From positions 1 through 56,321 of the forward strand of contig DATKNH010000017.1 of assembly GCA_035541455.1 (NCBI GenBank): a stretch of DNA of 56,321 bases, given 5' to 3'. This document shows positions 7,945-15,633 of this stretch, in pieces. Under the pieces are notes generated by a model. That model ran no database searches. It was not told where the DNA came from and worked only from the letters and a program-made list of their open reading frames with translations. Numbering within the stretch: position 1 is the first letter of the stretch; each line of letters starts with the position of its first letter. This stretch comes from Syntrophorhabdales bacterium. Its GTDB lineage: Bacteria > Desulfobacterota > Syntrophorhabdia > Syntrophorhabdales > WCHB1-27. Both the position numbers and the translations under genes were made by a program.

Positions 7945-8871
7945 CTACCTGGACTCCAGGATGTATCGCTCCAAGCTCACCGCAGCCACCGCGCCGTCCC
8001 CCACTGCTGTCGAGATCTGTCTCAGGGACTTCCGGCGCGCGTCCCCTGCCACGTAGAGGCCCTCACTTTTGGTCCGCAAGTTTTCATCCGTCTCTATAAA
8101 GCCTGCGTCGTCCTTCTTCACGAGATCACCGAGAAAGCCTGTGTTGGGTCGTGACCCGACGTACACGAATATTCCGTCCACGGCTATCTCCGAAATCTCC
8201 CCTGTCTTTGTATCGCGCAGCCTGACCGCTTGAACCTGTTCTTTTCCTTTGATCTCGACAGGCACCTTATTCCAGAGAATCTCCATTTTGGGATTGTTGA
8301 AAGCACGCTCCCGGATAATCTTCTGCGCCCTCAGCGTATCTCTTCTGTGGACGACATACACTTTGCGCGCGAGATTTGCGAGCGTCAACCCCTCCTGTAT
8401 TGCGGCATCTCCCCCGCCGATGACCGCGACATCCAGATCCCTGAAAAACATGCCATCACAGGTGGCGCAGTTCGATACCCCCCTGCCCATAAACTCTGCC
8501 TCTCCGGGAATATTTATTGCCACCGATTGGGTCCCCGCGGCCACGATGATGCCGAGAGACTCAATGCTCTCTTCGCCGGCACGCGTAATAAATTTCTTTC
8601 CCTGACGTGTTATTTCAGAGACCTGGCAGAAATCCTTGATGACCAGGCCAAATCGCTTCGCCTGAGCACTCATACGCTCCATCAATTCACGGCTGCCTAT
8701 CCCTTCCGGAAAGCCGGGGTAGTTCTCCACATGCTCGTATTTCATAGGGGTCCCGCCAATTACGCCCTGCTCAACCAGAACCGCATCAATACCGGCTCTC
8801 ATCAGGTAGATACCTGCAGTCAATCCTGCAGGACCCCCGCCAATAATTACAGCTTCATGAAACTCGCTCAT
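7945..8871 (-). CDS. trxB: Thioredoxin reductase (FAD/NAD(P) oxidoreductase)
   Basis: 308 aa. The FAD motif is IIGGGPAGLTAGIYL; the redox dithiol is NCATCDGMFF near residues 133-142; the pyridine-nucleotide site is VIGGGDAAIQE; and the C-terminal FAD contact is GLYVAGDARRKSLRQ. It should reduce thioredoxin-like proteins with NAD(P)H in the cytosol. The ATG at 8871 is chosen because GGGAGGAG lies 8 bases upstream; 38 more in-frame codons upstream lack family similarity. It heads a minus-strand operon running to rdgB and diverges from sdhC. Confidence 0.93.
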   Translation of the reverse strand: MSEFHEAVIIGGGPAGLTAGIYLMRAGIDAVLVEQGVIGGTPMKYEHVENYPGFPEGIGSRELMERMSAQAKRFGLVIKDFCQVSEITRQGKKFITRAGEESIESLGIIVAAGTQSVAINIPGEAEFMGRGVSNCATCDGMFFRDLDVAVIGGGDAAIQEGLTLANLARKVYVVHRRDTLRAQKIIRERAFNNPKMEILWNKVPVEIKGKEQVQAVRLRDTKTGEISEIAVDGIFVYVGSRPNTGFLGDLVKKDDAGFIETDENLRTKSEGLYVAGDARRKSLRQISTAVGDGAVAAVSLERYILESR

Positions 8872-9119
8872 CGAAGACTCCTCCCTGAGGACAGCTACAG
8901 ACCCGCAGTTTTCACCTGGAGCATCAACCGCTGGCTCCGGGCTGTTGGTTGCTGTAATTCTAAGCAATCCCTTACTAATATGCAAACACTTTCAAGCTCG
9001 TCGTACTATACAGGAAGTCACAATACATCGACACCAACAACGAAAGAATCGCAGGGCAAAAGATGAGGACAAAAGAAATTACTTGACAGGAAACATGGCG
9101 GGATGATACCAACTGATTG

Positions 9120-9425
9120 ATGTTCATCTGGCTTGCTCACAGGATCAGCGGCGTTTCTCTCATCATCCTCTTCAGCATCAAGATTTTTTCCGCCTTTTTT
9201 CTGTACACAAAAGACAAGAAACCCGACTGGGCTCTGGGTCTTCACCGGCAGCCGGTTCTCGATATCCTCATCTTCATCCTTTTCACCTTCCACAGCATGT
9301 ACGGACTCAGAACCATAGCCATAGATCTCGGGTATCGAAAAGAGAAACAGCTTTTCTGGCTCTCCAATGTTGTTGCAACGATCATCTCATTGATCCTGAT
9401 TTTCTTGTACGCCAGAGTAGCCTGA
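9120..9425 (+). CDS. sdhC: Succinate dehydrogenase/fumarate reductase membrane anchor, cytochrome b type
   Basis: 101 aa with three transmembrane segments (about 7-28, 43-62 and 78-98). LAHRISGVSL near the start matches the SdhC quinone-side signature, and FHSMYGLRTIAIDLG resembles the heme-ligand helix seen in SdhC/SdhD proteins. It anchors SdhAB and passes electrons between the iron-sulfur subunit and quinone. Only 2 bp separate it from sdhA. No second anchor gene is visible on either side. The frame also has a TTG directly before the ATG. Confidence 0.82.
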   Translation: MFIWLAHRISGVSLIILFSIKIFSAFFLYTKDKKPDWALGLHRQPVLDILIFILFTFHSMYGLRTIAIDLGYRKEKQLFWLSNVVATIISLILIFLYARVA

Positions 9426-9427
9426 CA

Positions 9428-11131
9428 ATGCTCGACTATGATGTTCTGATTGTTGGCGGAGGTCTCACGGGTTTGCGCGCGGCGGTGGGTCTCTGCGAGC
9501 AGTACCGCGTAGCGCTCGTCTCCAAGGTTCATCCCCTCCGGTCCCACTCCATTGCAGCGCAGGGCGGCATCAACGCCTCGCTCGCCAACAATCCTAATAG
9601 TAAGGATGACAATCCGGAAAAACATACGTTCGATACGGTCAAGGGTAGCGATTATCTCGCCGACCAGGATGCAGCCGAACTGATGTGCCGGGAGGCCCCG
9701 GGCGTAGTCTTCGAGATGGAGCATTGGGGCTGCCCGTTCAGCCGTTTTGCGGACGGCACTATAGCGCAGAGACCGTTCGGCGGCGCAGGCTACCCGCGTA
9801 CGTGTTACTCCGCGGACCTTACCGGCCACGTGCTGCTCAACACTCTGTACGAGCATGCGGTGGCGTGCGGTGTCAAAATATTCTACGAATATCCGGTGCT
9901 GGCGCTCGCCGTTGACGAAGGCGTCTGCCACGGCGTCATAGTGCTCGACCAGATGAACGGGAAACTGATCCCGATACGCGCCAAGGTTACGCTTTTTGCA
10001 ACCGGAGGCTACGGCCGCGTCTATTTTCACTCTACGAACGCCCTGATCAACACAGGCTCGGGCATCGGCATTGCTTACGCGGCGGGCATTCCCATGAAGG
10101 ATATGGAATTCGTGCAGTTCCATCCGACATCGCTTCTGGGAACGAATATCCTGATCACGGAGGGCGCCCGGGGCGAAGGGGGCTATCTTTTCAACAATAA
10201 GGGCGAGCGCTTCATGGAACACTACGCGCCGAAAGCCATGGAACTGGCGCCGAGAGATATTGTCGCTCGATCGATCAAGACGGAAATGGAAGAGGGCAGA
10301 GGCTTCGAACATGAGTTCGGCACCTACATCCAACTCGACCTTCGGCATCTCGGCGAGCAGAAGATCGCGGAGCGCCTGCCGGGCATACGCAGGTTCTGCA
10401 TCGATTTCATCAATGTGGACCCGGTCTATGAGCCTATACCGATCATGCCCTGCCAGCACTATTCCATGGGCGGCATAGATGTGAACATGCGATGCGAGTC
10501 AGCGGTCAAAGGTTTTTATGCCGCTGGAGAATGCTCCTGCGTGAGTGTGCACGGAGCCAACAGGCTCGGCGGGAACTCTCTGCTCGAGACGATCGTCTTC
10601 GGCAAGATGGCATCACTGAGCATACCCGAATATCTGGAGGCCCGTGAGGTAAGACCCGACGTAAAGGCACTCGAGCGGGCGCAGGGTCAGCTTGAGCAGA
10701 AAATAAGAGGACTCACTTCTGACGGCACTGAAAAGGCGTTCAACGTGCTCGATGATTTACGCAAGGCCATGGACGACGACGTGGGTATCTTCAGGACAAG
10801 AGAGGAGTTGGAGAGAGCGCTCTCAAAAATCAGCATGGTCAAGGAGCGGTACAGGCACGTGCGGATATCAAGTCCAGCCCTGCACATGAATTACGAGCTG
10901 ATCGCAGCAATGGAACTGGAGCAGATGATCGATGTATCCCATGCGATTGCTCTGGGCGCTTTGTTGCGGGAAGAAAGCAGGGGCTCTCATTTCAGGCGTG
11001 ATTTTAAGGAAAGAAACGACGCCATCTGGCTCAAACACACGCTGGCGACAAAGGGGCCAGACAACGAACCAGTTGTGTCGTTTAAAGATGTGACCATAAC
11101 GCGCTATCAACCTATGGCGAGGACGTATTGA
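9428..11131 (+). CDS. sdhA: Succinate dehydrogenase flavoprotein subunit
   Basis: 567 aa. VLIVGGGLTGLRAAV binds FAD; LRSHSIAAQGGINAS contains the His expected to hold FAD covalently; HPTSLL, ITEGARGEGGYL and a downstream RDIVARSI form the dicarboxylate site; HYSMGGIDVN and NRLGGNSLLETIVFG complete the family pattern. The enzyme oxidises succinate to fumarate at the membrane, or runs in reverse. Spacing to sdhC shows one operon. sdhB follows after a 140-bp gap filled by a repeat. Confidence 0.95.
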   Translation: MLDYDVLIVGGGLTGLRAAVGLCEQYRVALVSKVHPLRSHSIAAQGGINASLANNPNSKDDNPEKHTFDTVKGSDYLADQDAAELMCREAPGVVFEMEHWGCPFSRFADGTIAQRPFGGAGYPRTCYSADLTGHVLLNTLYEHAVACGVKIFYEYPVLALAVDEGVCHGVIVLDQMNGKLIPIRAKVTLFATGGYGRVYFHSTNALINTGSGIGIAYAAGIPMKDMEFVQFHPTSLLGTNILITEGARGEGGYLFNNKGERFMEHYAPKAMELAPRDIVARSIKTEMEEGRGFEHEFGTYIQLDLRHLGEQKIAERLPGIRRFCIDFINVDPVYEPIPIMPCQHYSMGGIDVNMRCESAVKGFYAAGECSCVSVHGANRLGGNSLLETIVFGKMASLSIPEYLEAREVRPDVKALERAQGQLEQKIRGLTSDGTEKAFNVLDDLRKAMDDDVGIFRTREELERALSKISMVKERYRHVRISSPALHMNYELIAAMELEQMIDVSHAIALGALLREESRGSHFRRDFKERNDAIWLKHTLATKGPDNEPVVSFKDVTITRYQPMARTY

Positions 11132-11268
11132 TAGATTCCCACGGGCAAGCCCAAGGAATCCATCTAGCGACCACGGCGACCGGGTACCCGCAGCCGCAAA
11201 GCGGCTGGAGGGTGGAGGGGAGGCTCCAGCGGCTCTGCTGCGGGAGGGGGCGACGTGAGCCCCAGGGA
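11131..11268. repeat. REP-like repeat, family B copy 1
   Basis: ATAGATTCC, a shortened CACGGGCAAGCCC hairpin and GGAATCCAT form the first palindrome. They are followed by a GC-rich module with GGCTCCAGCGGCTCTGCTG, CGGGAGGGGGCGACGTGAGC and CCCAGG. The same module occurs at 51513 and, in part, at 15541. The element fills the sdhA-sdhB gap, and its last bases (CCCAGGGA) form the only candidate ribosome site for sdhB. Confidence 0.7.
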
Positions 11269-11271
11269 TAG

Positions 11272-12018
11272 ATGAGCGGCGAAATATACACTTTTAAAAT
11301 TTTTCGTTACGACGCGCAATTGCCGGAGGAAGAGCCCTACTTCGACTACTACAGGATCAGGGTGGCAACGGGGCTTACGGTTCTCACCGTTCTGCTTCGC
11401 ATCAGGGACGAGCTTGACGGCACGCTTGCCTTTCGCTCATCCTGCAGGTCTGCGACATGCGGTTCGTGCGCGATGGTGATCAACGGTAAACCGAACCTGG
11501 CGTGCAGAACGCAGGTCGGCTCGTTCGAGGACAAGACGATTATTCTTGAGCCGCTGCCGAACATGGAAGTGATCAAAGATCTGGTTGTGGATATGACCCC
11601 TTTCTGGAGCATGTACGAGAAAGTGGAACCGTACTTTGTCCGCAAGAGCCCGAATCCGGAGAAAGAGATTTTTCAAAGTGAGCAGGACAGAAAGAAGATG
11701 GATCAGTTCGTCAACTGCATCCTCTGCGCATGCTGTTATGGGGCATGTCCGGTGCCATCGCGCGATCCGGGATATGCCGGTCCTGCGGCTCTCGCGAAAC
11801 TGGAGCGCTTCGTGCTCGATTCCAGGGATGAAAGGCCAGCTGCTTCCCTGGAAAAAATGAATGACGAGAAGGGCGTGTGGGGCTGCGACACGCTCTTTCG
11901 CTGTATAGATGCCTGTCCCAAGGATGTGCGACCCACCGACGGCATCGTGGGATTGAGAAAGAGCCTGGTCAAGGACAAGTTTAAACGCATGCTCGGCAAA
12001 AAAGTAAGCGGTAAGTAG
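11272..12018 (+). CDS. sdhB: Succinate dehydrogenase iron-sulfur subunit
   Basis: 248 aa. The [2Fe-2S] ligands lie in SSCRSATCGSCAMVING (about residues 60-75). The C-terminal ferredoxin-like domain has CILCACCYGACP and CIDACPKDVRP for the [4Fe-4S] and [3Fe-4S] clusters. It carries electrons from the FAD of SdhA to the quinone site at SdhC. The start ATG has AGGGA four bases upstream, supplied by the REP-like repeat. The last codons lie inside another repeat region, and the stop is TAG within AAGTAGTGAG. Confidence 0.94.
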   Translation: MSGEIYTFKIFRYDAQLPEEEPYFDYYRIRVATGLTVLTVLLRIRDELDGTLAFRSSCRSATCGSCAMVINGKPNLACRTQVGSFEDKTIILEPLPNMEVIKDLVVDMTPFWSMYEKVEPYFVRKSPNPEKEIFQSEQDRKKMDQFVNCILCACCYGACPVPSRDPGYAGPAALAKLERFVLDSRDERPAASLEKMNDEKGVWGCDTLFRCIDACPKDVRPTDGIVGLRKSLVKDKFKRMLGKKVSGK

Positions 12019-12171
12019 TGAGAAGTAAGCAGTCAGGAGAACAGATGAAGGCTCGTGAAATGATGGCTCACGATTCACCGCACGTATCCCGCAGATTTGG
12101 TACGACTTCTCACTCCTTAGCCGCTTCCTGCTTTTACTGCTCACTGCTCACTGCTCACTGCTCACTGCTTA
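12003..12171. repeat. Heptamer-repeat hairpin (family E copy 1)
   Basis: AAGTAGTGAGAAGTAAGCAGT at the end of sdhB faces a tandem array of about four ACTGCTC units (about 12137-12168), so the two sides can pair in many registers. A similar AGTG/CACT element lies at 29405-29485. It is low-complexity, with no coding capacity apart from the last codons of sdhB. Confidence 0.5.
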
Positions 12172-12195
12172 ATAGAAGCTTTGTGCTGGTTGACT

Positions 12196-12669
12196 ATGAA
12201 ACTTAAGTATTCGCTCGTCACAAGACGGACGTTTCTCAACACGCTTTGTGGTGGCTGGATTGCAACTTTCCTTCTTGGAAGCCTCTGGGCGGTATGGAGG
12301 GGCGCTTTCCCAACGCTCGGCAAAGAGCCCGACTTTGTCGTGCTTCCCAAGCCGGAAGATTTTCTTGGCATTCCATCGAACAGCACGAAGCCGTTCGCGT
12401 GGGGAGGAAAACTAGGCTACATCTTCAAGAGAGCAGACAATACAGTAGTTGCGCTCAAAGGCGTCTGCTCTCACATGGAATGCAATATTGTTTACAAGCC
12501 TGCTGACAGAAAGTTTTACTGCCCGTGTCACAAGGGCTGGTTTGACGAATACGGCAAGAACATAGAGGGGCCACCGCCCAAGCCGCTTGAATTCCTTGAA
12601 TACCGTGTGGAGGACAACAAGCTGATAGTCTTCAAAAAGGGAGTGAAGGTTGAGCTGCCGAAAGCGTAG
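12196..12669 (+). CDS. qcrA: Rieske [2Fe-2S] protein of a cytochrome bc-type complex
   Basis: 157 aa. A twin-Arg-containing N-terminus (VTRRTFLNTL) is followed by one hydrophobic segment, the layout of Rieske subunits exported by Tat and kept as a membrane anchor. The cluster motifs are CSHMECNI and CPCHKGWFD, giving two Cys and two His ligands. It takes electrons from quinol at the cytochrome b site. ATG 12196 is chosen over a TTG five codons earlier because the signal fits better. The partner cytochrome b starts 316 bp downstream. Confidence 0.9.
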   Translation: MKLKYSLVTRRTFLNTLCGGWIATFLLGSLWAVWRGAFPTLGKEPDFVVLPKPEDFLGIPSNSTKPFAWGGKLGYIFKRADNTVVALKGVCSHMECNIVYKPADRKFYCPCHKGWFDEYGKNIEGPPPKPLEFLEYRVEDNKLIVFKKGVKVELPKA

Positions 12670-12731
12670 GGACGGGGGCACGGGTCATGGGGCACAGGTC
12701 AAGCAAGGTATGCACGGGTTCTCTTATCGTT

Positions 12732-12931
12732 GCGGCTGCCGGAAGAACTTTTCCCGAGTCGCGACTTCAAGGACGGATTGGGGTACCCACTAGCCGAGCA
12801 AGAACGCTCCGCAGGACAATCTGCACGAACGGGTACCCTTTGGGTAGGCGTGCAGATTGAGTGATTGCGAGACTTTAGTGGGTCAACCGCCCGGAGCGGA
12901 GCAGCGAGGGAAACAGTGTTCCGGCAGCCGC
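12732..12931. repeat. Large nested palindrome between Rieske and cytochrome b genes
   Basis: GCGGCTGCCGGAA (12732-12744) pairs perfectly with 12919-12931. ACCCACTA (about 12785-12792) pairs with TAGTGGGT (12877-12884), and CAATCTGCACG (12818-12828) pairs with 12849-12859. GCTCCG/CGGAGC add further pairing. No open frame of note lies inside. It fills most of a 316-bp gap and could be an RNA element acting on the cytochrome b transcript or an insertion of a palindromic repeat. Confidence 0.65.
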
Positions 12932-12985
12932 CTTTTGCGCATGAGCATTTGGTATAAAACGAACGTCAAGATGCAGTGAGAGAGC

Positions 12986-14035
12986 ATGAAGAAGTGGTTT
13001 GAAGAGCGGTACGACTTTGGCGACCTGAGAGGGTTCGCGAAAAAGAAGTTCGTACCTGCGCACAAGCATGACATCTGGTACTACACGGGTGGCGCTGCTC
13101 TCTTTCTTTTTATTATTCAGTTTGTAACGGGCATGGTGCTCGCCTTTTATTACGTGCCCTATTTCGAGCAGGCGCACAAGAGCATCATCGAGATCGTGAC
13201 CAAGCTCAACATGGGATGGTTCTTCAGGTCTTTGCATCACTGGGGCGCCCAGCTCGCAATCGGCTTTCTCTTCGTCCACCTCTTCGGAACACTTCTCCTG
13301 AAGTCATATCGAAAACCGAGAGAGCTGCTCTGGTTCTCCGGTTTTGTCTTGCTCGGTTTCGCAATCTTCTTCGGGCTCAGCGGCTATTTCCTGCTCTGGG
13401 ACGAGAGGGCATTCGCAGCAGTGCGGGTTGCGACCGGCGGTATCTCAGCCCTCCCCCTCATCGGGGAAACAATCAAAGCTTTTCTTCGGGGCGGTATCGA
13501 TGTGACGGGCGAGACACTCGTCCGCTTCTATGCCTTTCACGTGTGCGTGCTGCCCATGGCTTTTCTGGGACTCGTCGTTACGCATCTCTTCCTCGTTCAG
13601 TACCATGGCATGAGCGTACCTCTCTCTCAAGAAAGCAAAACGTCACGGCAGGTACCCTTTTTTCCGAATGTCGTCTACAAAGACTTGATGTTCTGGATCG
13701 TGCTGCTCGGGATAGTAGTCACGCTCGCAACGCTTCTTCCCCCCGAGATAGGGACAAAAGCCGATCCCCTCGCGCCACCGCCGGAGAACGTGAAGCCGGA
13801 GTGGTATTTTCTCTTCCTGTTCCAAACGCTCAAGCTTTTTCCCGGTGATATGTACGGCCTGAATGGCGAAGTGGTTGCCGTGCTCCTGGTGACGCTCGCC
13901 ATACTCTTCTTCTTCCTGATACCGTTTTTTGACAGAAAGTCTGAGCAAGGCCGGAAAAGCCCAGTTTTTACAGTCATCGGCGCCGCATACCTTCTTTACT
14001 TCATCATCATGACCGTGGTGGGTTACTTCAGTTAG
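12986..14035 (+). CDS. qcrB: Cytochrome b subunit of a bc-type complex (fused N and C parts)
   Basis: 349 aa with about eight transmembrane helices. Four heme-ligand His residues are seen: in SLHHWGA and FVHLFG (helix 2) and in FYAFHV and VVTHLFLV (helix 4). The Qo-site motif KPEWYF is present, a PEWY variant. Length and motifs show the b6-like and subunit IV-like parts joined in one protein. It would oxidise menaquinol with the Rieske protein. No cytochrome c1-like gene is visible, so the final acceptor is unknown. A bare start ATG follows GCAGTGAGAGAGC. Confidence 0.92.
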   Translation: MKKWFEERYDFGDLRGFAKKKFVPAHKHDIWYYTGGAALFLFIIQFVTGMVLAFYYVPYFEQAHKSIIEIVTKLNMGWFFRSLHHWGAQLAIGFLFVHLFGTLLLKSYRKPRELLWFSGFVLLGFAIFFGLSGYFLLWDERAFAAVRVATGGISALPLIGETIKAFLRGGIDVTGETLVRFYAFHVCVLPMAFLGLVVTHLFLVQYHGMSVPLSQESKTSRQVPFFPNVVYKDLMFWIVLLGIVVTLATLLPPEIGTKADPLAPPPENVKPEWYFLFLFQTLKLFPGDMYGLNGEVVAVLLVTLAILFFFLIPFFDRKSEQGRKSPVFTVIGAAYLLYFIIMTVVGYFS

Positions 14036-14043
14036 GAGGCTGT

Positions 14044-14289
14044 GTGAAGATCATTCTCTGCGCCATACTCTTCATCCTCATGCAGGCAGCCGACCTCTGG
14101 GCGGAGACAAAGATTGAGGTATTTCCTCCAACCGGCTATGACCAGGCGACTGTTTATCTGAACCTTGGTCTGTTCTGGGCAGGCATCATCGGCCTGCTGA
14201 TCATTCTGCGACTCAAACTTAAAGAGCTTGAGCGCGTTCAGAAGATGGAGCGCGAAGAAGCAGAGAAAACCGCACCTCTGCTGGAATAA
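14044..14289 (+). CDS. Small membrane protein following cytochrome b
   Basis: 81 aa, GTG start 8 bp after the cytochrome b stop. A signal-like N-terminus (MKIILCAILFILMQAADLWAE) is followed by one transmembrane helix (about 38-58) and a charged tail. The position and spacing suggest a small accessory subunit of the bc-type complex, but nothing in the sequence names a family. Confidence 0.6.
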   Translation: MKIILCAILFILMQAADLWAETKIEVFPPTGYDQATVYLNLGLFWAGIIGLLIILRLKLKELERVQKMEREEAEKTAPLLE

Positions 14290-14344
14290 ACCCCCAGATG
14301 ATGTGTTGCAGTTGACCAAGGATTGGCCTGCCGGGGCCGTGAGA

Positions 14345-15157
14345 ATGAACAAAAGCGAACAACTGTTCCAAAAGAACTTCAGGCGCAAATTTTCTCTGCG
14401 TCTTCATATGTCACTGATCCTTCTTGCTACTGCCTGTTCCGGGATTCTCGGATCAAAACTCTTTCACCTTCTTCACATCGAGAATCTGGTTCTCAGATAT
14501 CCGCTGGCCGTGTTGCTCTCCTACGGCGTATTTTTCATCTGCGTCAGGCTGTGGCTTCGTTATGTTTCACCGGTTTCCTTTGGCGGAGGCGGAACATCTG
14601 ATGCGTACAACTGGCCCAACATAGCGTCGTACTCAGGGGGAACCTCGGGCGGAGGCAGCGTTCCGCCCCTGCGCGGCGGCGGGGGTCAATTCTTGGGAGC
14701 GGGAGCATCCGCATCTTTTGATGATTCGAGTGCAGTTCCCGGCGGCGTGGTTGAGTCGCCTGTTACCGTCGAAGTCTCTTCCGGCAACGGTGCGTTAGGC
14801 GGAGCCGGCCGTGCTGTGGCCGGTGCGGCAGATGCATTGGGGGATGGGGACAGTACAGCCGCTATTGTTGCGATTGTCGCGCTCGCGATTCTTGTGGCCG
14901 CCATTCTTGGCTCTGCCATTTACGTTATTGCGCAAGCTCCTTTCATTCTCTCCGATACCGCATTTAATACCCTTTTGGCTGCATCCCTGGCAAAGCGCGC
15001 CCATAACACGGCCGCAGAAGACTGGGTCGGGAGCATTTTGAAGCATACCTGGATGCCTTTTGCAGTGACCCTTCTCATAGCATTTGCTGCTGCACTGATT
15101 CTGCATTCATATTTCCCTCGTGCCACCAGCCTCGTGGAGGTTTTTCGCAGCCTTTGA
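14345..15157 (+). CDS. Membrane protein of unknown function with Gly/Ser-rich middle
   Basis: 270 aa. Two hydrophobic segments lie at about 20-60, a Gly/Ser/Ala-rich non-membrane stretch at about 75-165 contains GGGGQFLGAGAS-like runs, and two further membrane segments are at about 170-195 and 232-255. The start ATG lies 56 bp after the small membrane gene. No family is recognised. The position at the end of the sdh-qcr run suggests a membrane-complex context, but that is inference. Confidence 0.65.
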   Translation: MNKSEQLFQKNFRRKFSLRLHMSLILLATACSGILGSKLFHLLHIENLVLRYPLAVLLSYGVFFICVRLWLRYVSPVSFGGGGTSDAYNWPNIASYSGGTSGGGSVPPLRGGGGQFLGAGASASFDDSSAVPGGVVESPVTVEVSSGNGALGGAGRAVAGAADALGDGDSTAAIVAIVALAILVAAILGSAIYVIAQAPFILSDTAFNTLLAASLAKRAHNTAAEDWVGSILKHTWMPFAVTLLIAFAAALILHSYFPRATSLVEVFRSL

Positions 15158-15230
15158 GGTTGCATCTCTTCGCCACCCATATAAGGCAGCAGAAGATCCG
15201 GACACTGCAGGGCAATTCAAAGAATATTTC

Positions 15231-15259
15231 TTGACGGATTTTTTTCTTCCTGCTATCGT
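15231..15259 (+). promoter_or_regulatory. Sigma70-like promoter in the 15.16-15.63 kb gap
   Basis: TTGACG (15231-15236) and TATCGT (15254-15259) are 17 bp apart. If used, the transcript would have a leader of about 370 bases before the methylase-like gene and would cross repeat B copy 3. The gap 15158-15633 holds no convincing gene; an 80-codon frame at 15266 has no ribosome site and no recognisable features. Confidence 0.35.
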
Positions 15260-15540
15260 CCGGGTATGGATTGCCGTTCTCGTGCCAATATAAACAGTGC
15301 ACTTCCTTGTGTGACTGGAAAAAGGGTGGAGACAAGGCAAAACAGCCCGGCCAGTCAGCATCGAAAAATTCCCCTCGCATGCGGTGAGACTCACTTGTCA
15401 GATACCTTCGCAGCTTGTTACGCCTACGCTATGCTGGCAAACCACGTGCCTGTCTATTTTTTCCGTAAAACGCTATCCGGGAATCGGCGCGCCAAGCAAC
15501 GCTCCTGAGCGACCAGCCATCTGACCACTGCTAGTGAATC

Positions 15541-15594
15541 GTTCCCCTCTACGCTCCAGCGGCTCCGCTGCGGGAGGGGGTGACGTGAGCCCCA
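15541..15594. repeat. REP-like repeat, family B copy 3 (partial)
   Basis: It contains GCTCCAGCGGCTCCGCTG, CGGGAGGGGGTGACGTGAGC and CCCA, the GC-rich second module of the family. The first ATAGATTCC palindrome is missing. It lies 40 bp before the start of the methylase-like gene. Confidence 0.65.
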
Positions 15595-15633
15595 ATAATT
15601 GACTCAAACAGAACAAACAGCTTATCATTACCT

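Noticed and set aside
9242-10459. 405-codon minus-strand frame
   Set aside because: It lies opposite the certain sdhC/sdhA genes and has no recognisable motif; a by-product of GC-rich coding sequence.
12136-12171. Short tandem repeats, considered as a CRISPR array
   Set aside because: The units are 7 bp with no spacers; no repeat-spacer pattern and no cas genes exist anywhere in the window.
15266-15508. 80-codon frame in the gap before the methylase-like gene
   Set aside because: It starts seven bases after the putative -10 box with no ribosome site, and lacks protein-like features.
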